Below, one piece after another: positions 1 to 12,627 of a DNA stretch of 64,000 nt. Source of the DNA: Bathynomus jamesi (Eukaryota > Arthropoda > Malacostraca > Isopoda > Cirolanidae); NCBI GenBank assembly GCA_023014485.1, contig JAJOZX010000197.1, positions 1,775,001 to 1,839,000 of the forward strand. Reading direction: 5' to 3'. The notes beneath the pieces were generated by a model. The model ran no database searches. It was not told the origin of the DNA and saw only the letters and a list, made by a program, of their open reading frames with translations. The position numbers were made by a program, and so were the translations under genes. The stretch's first letter is position 1. Each line of letters opens with the position of its first letter.

Positions 1-45
<45 letters not shown>

Positions 46-842
46 ATTGTTGACGAGTAAGATAGCAGGAGTAAGAAATTAAGTAATGTGTCAATTATAT
101 TGACTTCGTTCCTTGAAAAGACTAGTTGATATCGTACCATTGAAGAAAATAGGTATTCAGTGGTCGTTACCATTAAGTGGTTTAGTGTATCTTTTAGCTT
201 AGTCGTTCCTGCGTACATATATATGGTCGCAATAATCCTTAAAAGCCTTTAATTAGTCTCAAATTTGATTCCGATGCAGATAGGGAGGCGATTCAGTGTT
301 TCACTTGAGCGGTACTTAAAAATTAATCTTAAATTTACTTTTTACTCAGTTCAATTATTTATTTATAAAAAATTACATATTTTATTCATAAAATTGAAGT
401 AATAATTTATATATATATACAGAAAAGCAAAAATTTCTATGACAATTATCGTGATGCGGGCGGATCCACTTGTGCGGCCTCGATGTGGGTGGCCTACGTT
501 CCTGCTCCACGGTTGCTATGACAACCTAAGAGGCCCAATAGGGTCCTTTTTGAGGCGGAGTTAACTTTGGCCACGCCTATTTAGTATGTTTATACATAAG
601 GCGCCAGCGTACTTCAATAGCAAAGCTAGTGTCATTTGAATCAGTCGCTGTACTACCAGCTTTCGCGTAAGACGTGATTATAAGTAAGTGAAGTGAAGTG
701 TCTGTATCATGTGGCAAGGGTGGGGGCCACCGCTGTACCCGTGCTGCTGAATAAGACGCGGCAGCAGGGTAGTGTTTATTACGTTATTAGATAGGCCTTC
801 CTAGTATTCAGTTCTGGCTACAAAAGAAATTACAGTGACTTG
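1..842 (+). promoter_or_regulatory. 5' flank and probable 5' UTR of patched
   Basis: The stretch opens with a (TA)n tract at 2-42 and has no recognisable coding exon. An in-frame TAG at 792-794 lies upstream of the first ATG at 843, so the coding sequence cannot extend further left in this exon. No TATA box or initiator can be assigned with confidence. The transcription start is unknown and could lie left of the window. Confidence 0.4.
486..494 (+). promoter_or_regulatory. Candidate Gli/Ci binding site
   Basis: TGGGTGGCC differs at one base from the Gli/Cubitus interruptus consensus TGGGTGGTC. It lies about 350 bp upstream of the patched start codon. patched is a direct Hedgehog target in flies and vertebrates, so a Ci site here is expected. 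A nine-base near-match can occur by chance, so this is only a candidate. Confidence 0.25.
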
Positions 843-968
843 ATGGCCATAGGAATGATAGGAGAAGAGGAAGTAGAGTGTGGCGCGAGGCAGTCGGCAG
901 CTTACGAGGACCTTTGCACTAGAACAAGTTGGGTTGATGCGCGCACTGCTCTGTCACACATAAATAAA
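843..968 (+). CDS. ptc: patched exon 1 (residues 1-42, start codon)
   Basis: ATG at 843 is the first in-frame Met after the TAG at 792, with G at +4. The exon carries the motif [11 protein letters not shown] followed by an ALSHINK segment, matching the RTSWVDA...AL.QI.K stretch just before the first splice junction of insect and vertebrate Patched. It ends in phase 0 at a GTAAGA donor (969). Confidence 0.93.
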
Positions 969-1970
969 GTAAGAATTGGTAATAATACAATAAGAACTGT
1001 GGTAGTAAGTAGTAGGACCTTGTTAATTATTAAAGATCCTTCATTTTCACGGAGCATACATTGGATAATAAAATAGGCTACTAAACGAATAATAGTCCTG
1101 TTATGTTGCTGATTACTTTAAAATATAGGTAGGCCTAATCTAATAATAGCTGCTAATAATACCTTGAAGCTAAAGCTTTGAAATTACATGCCAAGCAGTT
1201 GGAAAAATAAAAGGACGTAGCAAGGCAAGACCCATTTCTTATTTGTAATAGGTGTTATTACCCACCAATTTAAAGCTTTTACAAGTTCAAAATATACACT
1301 GATTTATTATCTCTTAAATTTTGACTGTAACTCTTTTAGGGCTTCAACCATCGAATTTATCCATATTTGAAAATCACAAAACGGAAGTAGACCTACATTT
1401 TCAGGAACTTAAAAAAATTATTAGTAAGATAGGCCCCTCCTAAAAACTAGTACCTATTTTTTTTATTTCTCTTGGATAAATATATTTAATTATTACCTAT
1501 AATGCAGTAATAGGCCCACACTACTTCAAATAATTCCACACACACATTGTTTTCTAATATATTGATTATAGTGTTGTACAATAAAATGTAAAGGTATTGC
1601 GAGGAATTTTATGTTACACGATATTAACTATTTATACATTTTAATACAATTTATTCAGTAAAATTAATTACATACAATTACTCTTGCCAATTCATCTTTT
1701 TTTATATATGACCCATCTTTTAGCCTTAGCTGTAATTTATGCTAAATAAGAAATTTAGATTTTACAACCCAATTTTGAAAATAAACATTTTCTTTAAAAA
1801 AGCCCGTTTTCACCTCATTTATTAAGAATGCAGTGGAACTTTGGGCTAAAGTTTATTCAGATTATCTTTTGTTAGACATGTGAGAATTAATAAATAAGAA
1901 TAGCTTAGTAAATGTTAAATAAATTGTATTTGAATCCCTTTAGTTGGTTATTTCTATCGTATTATAATAG

Positions 1971-2033
<63 letters not shown>

Positions 2034-3058
2034 CTTATTATTTACACAAGCCTGTTTTGATGATATATAGTAGAGCGGTATAATTGTTGATCATTAGCAT
2101 ATGGGCCACAATAGACCGCTGTTTTTATAGTTATTGATCGTACTGTGGTTGTTGCCAAATTCTGGATTACCGTATTAGTTCTAATTTAAATAATTGGTTT
2201 GTTATTCGTAAATATTTTCATAAAAGATCGTAGTCGTAAATAATGTTATTGTACTGCGTACGACAACTTTACATTTCAGTTTTAACTTATAAACTCTTTT
2301 CAGAGTAAATATGTTGGCGGCTATGAGGATTGATCAGATAAAGTTTGTTCCGATTAGCATCGTCCCGTATACGATGCGTTCGTTAATATAGGCCCTATTT
2401 GACCTCTCGTCTTGAATTATAGTTTTGTTTTACTTAACTCCCGTGCCGTATAGCAGAAGATTCATTGTTACAAACTTCTCGAGAGAAATAGACCCTTATA
2501 AATGTTGTATTTCAAAGGGTCGAGCAACCGGAAGTCGAGGTGCTCTGTGGGTGAGGAAGATACTACAGGACCAACTTTTTCAATTGGGAGAGTTCTCCGA
2601 GACGCATGCGGGGAAGATCCTTTTTGTGGCACTCCTCATCATGGCCACCTTCTGCGTGGGCCTGAAAAGTGCCACATTAATCACAGATATCGAAAAACTA
2701 TGGGTTGAGGGTAAGTGCTTTGTAGCCATTTTATTTGTAAAGAAGACAAAAGGATTGAACCCCTCTAGAATGAAAAGAAAGTCATTTTAGGTTCTACGAG
2801 GTACAGTAGTTACCCATCTTCATCAGGCAGGTTTATCAGAATATGTTTAGGCGTTTCAAACAAGAAGATTAAGTAGATCAGAAACTTTTGTAACGTAAAA
2901 GTAAAAAGTAAACATCGCCTTAGCGGAAGATGTGGCACAGTAACTGCATGCCAGATAGGCTCTCATTGCCATGCACCGAATCACAGTTCCGTTGACAGTT
3001 CTTTGAGTTATGTGATCACGGTAGACCGCTACTGTAACTTGAAATAATAATATATAAT

Positions 3059-3096
<38 letters not shown>

Positions 3097-6000
3097 ATAC
3101 ACAGGTTATAAATGTCTGTTTTAAGGTAAGATTTTTTGTAAGTCATAATAGCCATAGTTTCATTAATTTTTCTCGCTCAGTTATATCTGACAATTATTAT
3201 TCCATTTGAATGGTTCTACTGCATTTATATTATTTAATGTTTTAAAACTTGTGTTTTGTGTAATTGTGATTTGTTCACTACTTTGAAGTTGACCATTTTC
3301 AAAGACATCTTTGTCAGCTCATGAACTTATCGAACTTAAGGGTTAATCTGTATCTTTTTTGAGTTTTAAATATGCATTGATTGCGAAGTTTATAAAACAT
3401 CTTTTAAAGAATAGATGAACTAATGGTTTGTTTTTGATTAAATGTTAATTTGTGTCATCTTTAATCAGATTTGAAGTTTCTAAAAGTGTTATGACACTTC
3501 ATTTATCGTTCACTGGTAAAGTAAGTCCGTTCGTCATAGTGCTTAGACTGTGCCACCGGGCCTATAAACGTCCATGGCACCAAAGCCTATTCTCAGCTAT
3601 ATATTTCAGAAAAGAATGACACCTTTCTCTCAAGCATAGTAATTTATTTTCTTTTGATTCTAATTTTTATGTATTTACATTTGCCTCCCTCCCATTTCGT
3701 GCCAGATAGGACCTCCCACCTCAGGCACTATAGAGACAAAGCCGCCTTATCAAAGCCTTCCTTCCTTGGCACAGGGCCATTCCCCAACCTCGCATTTCTG
3801 GCACACATGCACGATGTGTAACATCGTACACATGTATAGTTAATCATTAAGTTATGCCTACACACACATGTGTGAAATCAGATTTCACGAGAAATGAACC
3901 TGAATGCGTAATTCTCTCTCTCTCTCTCTCTCTCTCATAATACATACACACCCACTCATTTTAAGTGTGTGTGTGTGTGTGTGTATAACGTAATTATGGT
4001 AGAGAGCACTATAAGATTCTATTTCATTAGACTTTCATAGAATATGTGAATAACCTATAGTAACATTTCATAAATTTTAAATGCTTCTCGGCAAAGTTGT
4101 AGATTTTCCCACGACATGGTTTAGGAAAACCACGTGCCAGACCATGGTATACTCTCTGTCAATGTCGTCGATTCAAAGAACTATGTTCATAAGTTCGTCG
4201 TACCCTAGTTAAATTATTTAATTGTTAACAACTTTGGCATTATATGGGTAAAGTGAAATTTCAAAATTTGGTCCAAACAAAAAAAAATGTTGAAACATGC
4301 CTTAGGCTAATTATGTAACCATTCCCGGAATGTGTTCACCAGACTCGGCTTTCATAACAAAGTTTCTTTATATTTTGGGTAGACTAATTAAATTGAAGTT
4401 GATACTTAAATAGGATAAGTCAACGTTTTTTCTTTTTTCCCAGTTGTAGAAGAGAGTTCATGCTATTATTACTAATTGAAGGTTGTTGGTTTAACACACA
4501 CACACACACACACACACACACGAATGATTCTCTTCCCTACCTCACCTCGTACATGGATTAGCAGTTCCTAGATTAATTTAAGGCTTATCCATCCAGTGAT
4601 AACCGGCATTAATTAAGAGTTTTTAAGCTTTTAGAAGCCGTAGTGTTGAAAATTTTCACTTTGATTAAGCGTAACTTTGATACAGTTCAGTAAGAAATAA
4701 CGTAGCGTTGTGTTCATTAAACTTGTGTAACCAGTTTTAATTTTAATGATAAACTTTAAAAAAAAAACCCGTAGATTAATCGTATGATTATGATAGCTAT
4801 TACGGTTAATTAATGCGTTTAAACGCGTTCTTTACAAAAAAGAATGTTAATAGAATAAAGTAATCAGTTTGTTAAGATAAAATACTCTTCATAATTTTCG
4901 TCGGTAAAGTAAGATTTACGAATTGAAGGCAGGCCCTCAAACATTTAAAGGTCACGTCGTAACATTACTTTCCGTTACAAGAGCGAAATTAAGCGACGTT
5001 CGGTGTCTCTCTTCAGTAGTTGGACGAGTGATCGTCCTCCGGGTTTAGATGATGTAGTGACCCGTAGATGATTCGGGTTCCACGTAAACCTATAGGCCCC
5101 TCCCCCCCTCACCTCCATCACGTGATCTTTACGTTATGAAAGGGGTTAAACAACCCCAGACTTTATTATTATTGTTGTAGAAATTTAAGTATATGAAATT
5201 GAACTATGAAATATGTAACCCAAATTGAAGGTGAAATTCGACCCTTTAGATTTAATTTCTCCCCTCTGAATGCTTTCCCCTCTTTACATTTTATGTCCTC
5301 CTAATGAAATCCTCGCAGGAAGTGTCGGATTTCCGGTCTGCCGATCAGGAAGATAAGTGGTGAACCACTTAATATAGATCTTTCAAATTAAGAGGCATCA
5401 ACTCGCCTCATTCTACTGTCACCTTTGTAAAGGGGGTTTTAAATTTCTCGCACTGCTGAATCTAATTAGTAAAAAGAAAAAACTTAGATATTTTGGGATT
5501 AAAAACATACGCAAAAAAAATTGTTACCACAACCAACGTGGTTTACTATTTGACAACCATGCGATGATGGCGTCAGTCATGGTTGTTTCTGATAATAAAC
5601 TTAAAAGGGAGATTTAATCATAATTTGGATTTGCTGCCAAATTTATTGGTACTTACGAACAAGCAACTTTATTTTTTATTTATTTAGTTTTTAGTTTTTT
5701 GCGTCATAGTTTTGCTTAAGAGTTTGTTCAGTGATGTTTTGTAAAGGCCACATTGAAGTTTTGTACACAATTCTATTTTAATAATAATAATAATAATAAT
5801 AATAATGCCCCCATGTGTTTCATGATGATCACTTTCATCAACATAAATATATGGCATGGATAAATAATGTGTAAATGATATGGACATCCTTACAAAGTAG
5901 TGAAGTCTGAACAATTTCTATTTTAACAAGAGTTCTGGAAAGTTAAGAAAACCAGGCTTCGATTTAAGGCGTAATAAAAAGGAGAACCAAATATGACGGA

Positions 6001-8445
6001 ACAAGAAACGCGTCATTAGGAGATGTAGTCGGGAGAAAACCAGTTTGGGTTTTTGGTTTGATGTTTCATTCAAACATTTTTTTTTTTTACGAGCTGGTTT
6101 TGATTTAATTACGAAATTTCGTTTCAAATGGTTTCTTATTAACTTCGTCAGCCATTAATTTATATAATGAAGTTTAAAAAATCTTTTTAGCCCATTAAAT
6201 TCTCATTCCCGTCCAAAATAAAAAATTAATAGGTTTTCCTCAAGTTCTTCCATCTTTGGGGATTAAATTGGGATTGACATGATATATATATATATTTTTT
6301 TTATTCATATTTCTTCATCTTTATTAATGTTGTAGGAAGTTTTTGGGATTCAAAATAGAATTCGTTGACAATTGATTTTAGACGATGTTATTTAATTTTA
6401 CGCTCGTAACCGTACGTAATTTTGTTGTTTAGGATAAAATTAAGTTCATCCCATCGAATGCCATATTCCCTTTTTATACCTTGTCTAAGAATGAGAATGT
6501 CAAAAAAGACGATTCTCAAATAGATTTATTCCCATTTTGCGTCAATTCTTATTCCCATCCTCGGCTTTCCGACTTTCCCACTTTGGTTCAGGTCGGGTTA
6601 GGTTAGATTAAGTTAAGTTGGGAAATATTAGCAATTTTCTTTTGGCGCCTTTACCACGAATGCGAATGGGGGTGACATTTGTTTCTCAAAAATGAGGAAA
6701 CTTTCTTTTCTAATCTGCATTTCTCACTTTTCGCATTCTCATTTGCGGACTGGGAATAGCAATGAGCGGTAAGTAATCAAAATAATATACTATGGATGGA
6801 AGTTATTTCACAATTTTGATCAATGAGGTAGCAATTTAATTGAGTCAGTAATAGTATGTAAGTTTTTGCTTTGAATATATTGACATTTTGTTGGTGATTT
6901 TCTACTAACATTCTAATAAACTAACAACCTAACATTACTCGTAAAATATTACTCTTGTCGATAAAATGTCGCGTCCAGAATATGACGTCAGACCGTTTTG
7001 TTTTGGCTCAAAGGGTTTTTGACTTTTGTTAAGAATTATCATCATTGCTTAATATACAAGTCGGCTCATAAACTCCATTTTTATTTCTAAAAATTCATAC
7101 CATATTCAAATTGACTTAGTTTTCCCAATGTGAATATTCCAAATTACGAAACAATGGAAGTCCCATTCATGAGGTTTCATCATTGTGAGTACGGATCGTA
7201 TGGGAAAATAGGAATCTGAGTCGTTGCTATGGAATTGGTAACCATGATGGGAATTAAGACAACATACTTTTCTCTAGTAATGAAAGTTGGGGCCATCCTC
7301 CGTTCATGTACTTTTATTTTTATCATTATCATATTATTAACAGTACTAGTGGCATTTTATATCATTTAAATAAAGTAAAGTTTCATTGTCCCTATTCAAT
7401 AGACATTACATTATCAATGACCCTCATTTTCTTACAGACCTCACTTATAATAGAACTTGTTCTACTATTATACCATGTTTCACCTTTAATGAAAATAATA
7501 CAGATTTTCCATTTTCTTAACATTATAGTAATTGGTAGTACAGTATTTTCATTTAGGATGAAACCTCATGAATGAGATGAGGCGACTCTTTATATTAGAT
7601 TATGGCATCATGTCAGATATGACTGTACTCTGGTTACGGTCTAATTCTTTAGTCATAGCATTTAGTTTACGAGTTTTTTAGTGTAGGTAAAATATCCCAT
7701 CAGCTACATATAGGTTCCTTAGGTTATCCCAAGAAAGAGTATGTGGAACAATTACATTATCATCCGTATATGATGAATACCACAGTTAAGATATATATAC
7801 AGCGTGTCCCAAAGAAATGTATACCCACTTTGTTCGATAATACCAGCTACGAGGATAATAAATATATTACCTTTTATATGTTTTTTAATAAAGAATTTTC
7901 TCCTGAATCTAAATATGTATTATTTTTATTAAAAATTGAAAAACAAAAAGTTACAGATGTTTAAATTATAATTATTATTTTCGAGACTTCATGTGCGATA
8001 TTTTCTAATATTTTTGCACGTATACGAGATAAGTTTGAAACCGACGGCACTGTGCAAAACTTACAAAAACAACGTTCTGGAAGACGTCGAACATCTTAGA
8101 TAAAGTGTCATTTAACCATGGAATTTGTAAATTTTTTGAATTAACTAATAATTACAACATTTATGCTTCAATATCAACACTAAACATAAGTATCTCAAAA
8201 CAGTCGGTTAAATATTAGAAAATATCGCACATGAAGTCTCGAAAATAATAATTATAATTTAAACATCTGTAACTTTTTTGTTCTTCAATTTTTAATAAAA
8301 ATAATTACATATTTAGATTCAGGAGAAAATTCTTTATTAAAAAACATATAAAAAGTAAATATTTATTATCCTCATAGCTGTATTATCGAACAAAGTGGGT
8401 ATACATTTCTGTGGGACACGCTGTATATATATATAATATATAATA

Positions 8446-8478
<33 letters not shown>

Positions 8479-10301
8479 ATGTGTGTGGTGTGTGTGTGTG
8501 TGTGTGTTAGTAATGTTTTACTTGCTTTTGGCATATACTTGAAACCGACAGTGCCTGAATCAAGTGCCGAGAACCTCCGAGATGAAGCAGATAAGCATCT
8601 TGCGTACCCCTTTATGAAGTGCCAAATTTAAATATTTTTTCCCTTCGAATAAAATAAGAATAGAAGTGAATGAGGGCTCGAACCTCACTCGCAGGAAAAT
8701 TATTTTAATAAAATTCCTTTTTATCTTTATCATAATTTTAAATTATTTTTCACCCACAGAAAGGAATTTTTTGATTAATGTTTTCTTGTGTGTGTGTGAG
8801 AGAAAAATACGATAGGTTCTTGATCTGTACATTTGTTAACATTTACTAAATATTTTTCGTATGATTGTTTGCCCAGGTACTATCAATATTAATTTTTTGA
8901 ATGTCTGTCTTTGCGAATGTCTGGTAAAAAAGAAAAAAAAAAAAAAAAAAGAAGTCATTATTCTCGCAAATCTTCTTCATGGCTGAACCTCACCCCAACC
9001 CCCATCGACATCTGCACCCTACAACTCAAACCGTTTTTCTCGTATTAATTTTGTTTTTTCCTCTCTCTCCTTTTGAAGTTTTCCCTCACTTCAAACACAA
9101 ATATATTTATGAACTTGAGAGAACAGAAGCCCCTCTCAATAAAAATAACCATTTGTTAAAAAGTTTTGCTTAATAGAACAGTTAAAAAGTTAAAAATGTT
9201 GCCAAAGAGGGAGAGGGGATTTTGTTTGGCGTTTGGGGGAAAATGTACGTTTTTTTTTCTCCCCGAGAAACTTGAATGGATGCGACAAAACACGCGGCAT
9301 ATCGGAACCCCCTTCTAAATTCATGGCCGCTGCAGGTCACCATCACGTGGATGTTTATCCGATTTTCTTGCTTCGCCCTTTGATCTCGGATGTCCCGTCG
9401 GATTGCGCGCTTCCTTTATTTCCTTGCACTTACGTAAACCATAAAAAATGCTGACACATATATTATATATATATTCGTTTCCTGAAGTTCACGAGAAAGG
9501 AGGAAATTTTCGTCCGCTGCACTTTCTATAGAGCTTAACTAACTTTCGCGTTGTGGCTAGTGGGGCGGTTACGCCTTTCTGTACCGTAGTTGAGAGTAGG
9601 TCTTGCCATATTGGTATCATGTATATTTGAATGATAAGCATCCCGAAGAGCTATTGAAAATAGATTCATTGACAATGGACGGCGTACGTATTCCTTATAC
9701 AAAGGCTCTCCCTGACACTGTTCTTCCAAATAGGGACTCAATTTGAGCAACACCTTCGGAATACGAATAAGGCGAACGTGCTTCGGAGTAACGCCCTGCG
9801 GCCAGCAGTGGCGGCGTTAGTTACGCTTGTCAGTAAGACCCTCCACCGCCGAGATGTCTCAATCTTCTCTTCTACCCCCCTCCCCCATTCTCTATAACCC
9901 CACTCCCTCCCTCCCTTCTCCCTTCCATCCACCGTATCGCCTTTGATCTGTTCTACCCTGTTTCCTTTCCTCTTTGAGCGAGCCTCGCATTCCGCCTATC
10001 CATCCTCTCTTCCCTACCTGTAGGACACCACGTTTACCTTCTTTACCTCTTCACCCCCCCCCCCCCCCCTTCCCAAATAGGAGCCTCTACCAGCATCAGA
10101 TTTTCTTTAGGAGTTTATCCTTCTGTAACGCCATCATTTATCTCGCTGGACTTAAAAATATTTCATATGCAACCTTTTTGAGTTGGCCATTAAATTTTTT
10201 GTTTTCTTAATTAGGCCTGTGTTTGGAACTAAGCTAGGCTGCTTCCAGAGCCTTGTTTTAGAATACGTCAGAAAGTGGCCTAGGTACAGGCTACAGCTCT
10301 T

Positions 10302-10354
<53 letters not shown>

Positions 10355-11925
10355 GACTTCGCGTAGATATTACGAGTATAAAATAAACTGAAGTGAATAA
10401 AATTTTTAACTGTGGTTTTTGAAATACAAATGGTCTTGGAGCCAACATGAAATGTTAGAATAGCAGTATTACAAAAATGTTAATTTTCCCATTGAAATAA
10501 AAAGGAATTGCCACAGTGGTCATTTTCCCATTTATTTATTTGTTTCATTATTTCTAGTTCTTTACTCCGCAGAAATTAACAGAATATTTGACCTAACAAT
10601 AAGCCAGTATGCTGTGTCAGCCATCTGTTTGGAGTCTTGTGGGCTGAAAGTTCGTCTTAAATAGGCTAGTAAATAATTTGTCATAAATATTTCGAAAACA
10701 TAAAGAGCCTCAGAACGATGTCAAAGCGGTGCTTGTATCGCAGCGGAGATTCACCCTTTGTCATTATGCCAAACATACTTTTTCCTAACATAATATATTC
10801 TCACGAACTGTTTTCCATTCCGACATTCTGGTCTGTGGGCCTATGAATATATAGGCTAGGTGATTAGAAACGCATTTCGTTAGTAGTTTATATGCGTTTT
10901 TAAGTTCAAGTAATAAATTTATTTTTTAGGCAAGGCTGTCGCGGAAAGAATGTGCTTCTATCTGTTCAAGGTTCTTACTTTGAAGCAGAAGGGCCTTTTG
11001 TGATGCACATTATGAATATGATTGCTTATTATTACGATCCAACTCATTTTTTTCTACTATTTGCAATGTTGATCTGGCAGCAACCGATACTTTTATCGAT
11101 CTTATGCTTGCGATCAATCATTGGAATGAAAGGGTGAAACGGTTCCCCCATTCGCCTCCTGGTGGGGTTTTGCCTTCACTAAGTAAGACATCAAGGCGGA
11201 GAGAACTGGAAATTCTTCCTTGCTGCTTTTTGTTGATAATTTAATAAGAGTGTTAATGGAGGGCATCGCGGTACGTACCTCCCGCGGCTAAGGACCACAC
11301 ACGGAGGATGGGAGGTTGCCAAGTTTCGCCCAAAGCCAGCCATTTGAGTCCCGCAATTATATATGTTTACTTTCATTTAAAAATCTCTTTCTTAAAACTA
11401 TTATTTATTACAAAGGTCCCGAAGATGATTGAGCGAAGGATCTCCATTTTATAACGATAAATCGCGCGTAAAAATCGTAAACAAATATTTTATTCATGGT
11501 TGCTGCATTGGTGCCAAATGTCAATTCTTTATAAAGTTATACTTTCTGCTGAACGAAGATGCTGTTTATCCCAACTTAATTCATAAGCTATCACGAATGT
11601 TTACAAATGCGTTTTACACTCAATGCAGTTACGTCGAGTAAAAGACTAAACTTAAAATAAATGGATGGAAATTGAAGAACGCTTTTAAAAAAATATATAC
11701 TAAACATAAAAATCAAAAGATTCGTTAAAATTTGTACTTGTGTTTAGTGAATGCATTCCTGAGATAATTAATGGGTAGTAGAGAGAATAAAACCGTTACA
11801 CGTTTATTGAAACACGAAAAATGTTTGCGTTTTAAAATACAATAATTAAATTAGAAGAAAGTTTATAGACTTATTTAATATTTATTCTTTGATATAAAAA
11901 TTTAGAATTTAGTAATGTAAGGTTA

Positions 11926-11981
<56 letters not shown>

Positions 11982-12142
11982 TTCCCATTCGTTTAGTTGG
12001 AGTCGCCTCCATCCATCGCAATTCGTGGTTTATTATTCAAAATTCGCATTTTCTTTTGTCCCTTCTGTCACCTGAATTAATTTGTAGTACTGTATTTGCA
12101 TTGTATATCATAAAGGGCAGATTATTTTGTTAAGGAATCAGG

Positions 12143-12194
<52 letters not shown>

Positions 12195-12584
12195 GCAAAT
12201 GTGGCGGGATGCTGCAGAGGGGTCGACCACAGGTCGGTCCTGAACCGTCGTTCGAACCCGCACAAAGTATATATATATATATATATATAAACGTAAAGAA
12301 CGACGCTTGTATAGAAGAACGTCCCGCGCAAGATGAGGAGGGAGAACGAACAAATGAAAAAATGAGGTAACCACCCGGGAATCGAACCCGGGATCTTCCG
12401 ATTGCCGGTCAGATATGGTAACCAGTACTGGTTATCATATCTGACCGGCAATCGGAAGATCCCGGGTTCGATTCCCGGGTGGTTACCTCATTTTTTCATT
12501 TGTTCTTTTTCCCTCCTCATCTTGCGCGGAACGTTCTTCTATACAAGCGTCGTTCTTTACGTTAATTATACTGTTGTTTGCAGT

Positions 12585-12627
<43 letters not shown>

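Noticed and set aside
2425..2517. Extension of patched exon 2 upstream to the start of its open frame
   Set aside because: The frame lacks an ATG. Exon 1 at 843-968 joins precisely in phase 0 to the acceptor at 2517, restoring the family's conserved junction.
9230..9932. Several 60-75-codon frames on both strands in intron 2
   Set aside because: No recognisable domains. Part of this block resembles 34217-34345, so it is more likely a diverged repeat.
10152..10448. Open frames with long YIYIYIYI runs here and at many other places
   Set aside because: They are translations of (TA)n tracts. No flanking homology or splice signals support coding.
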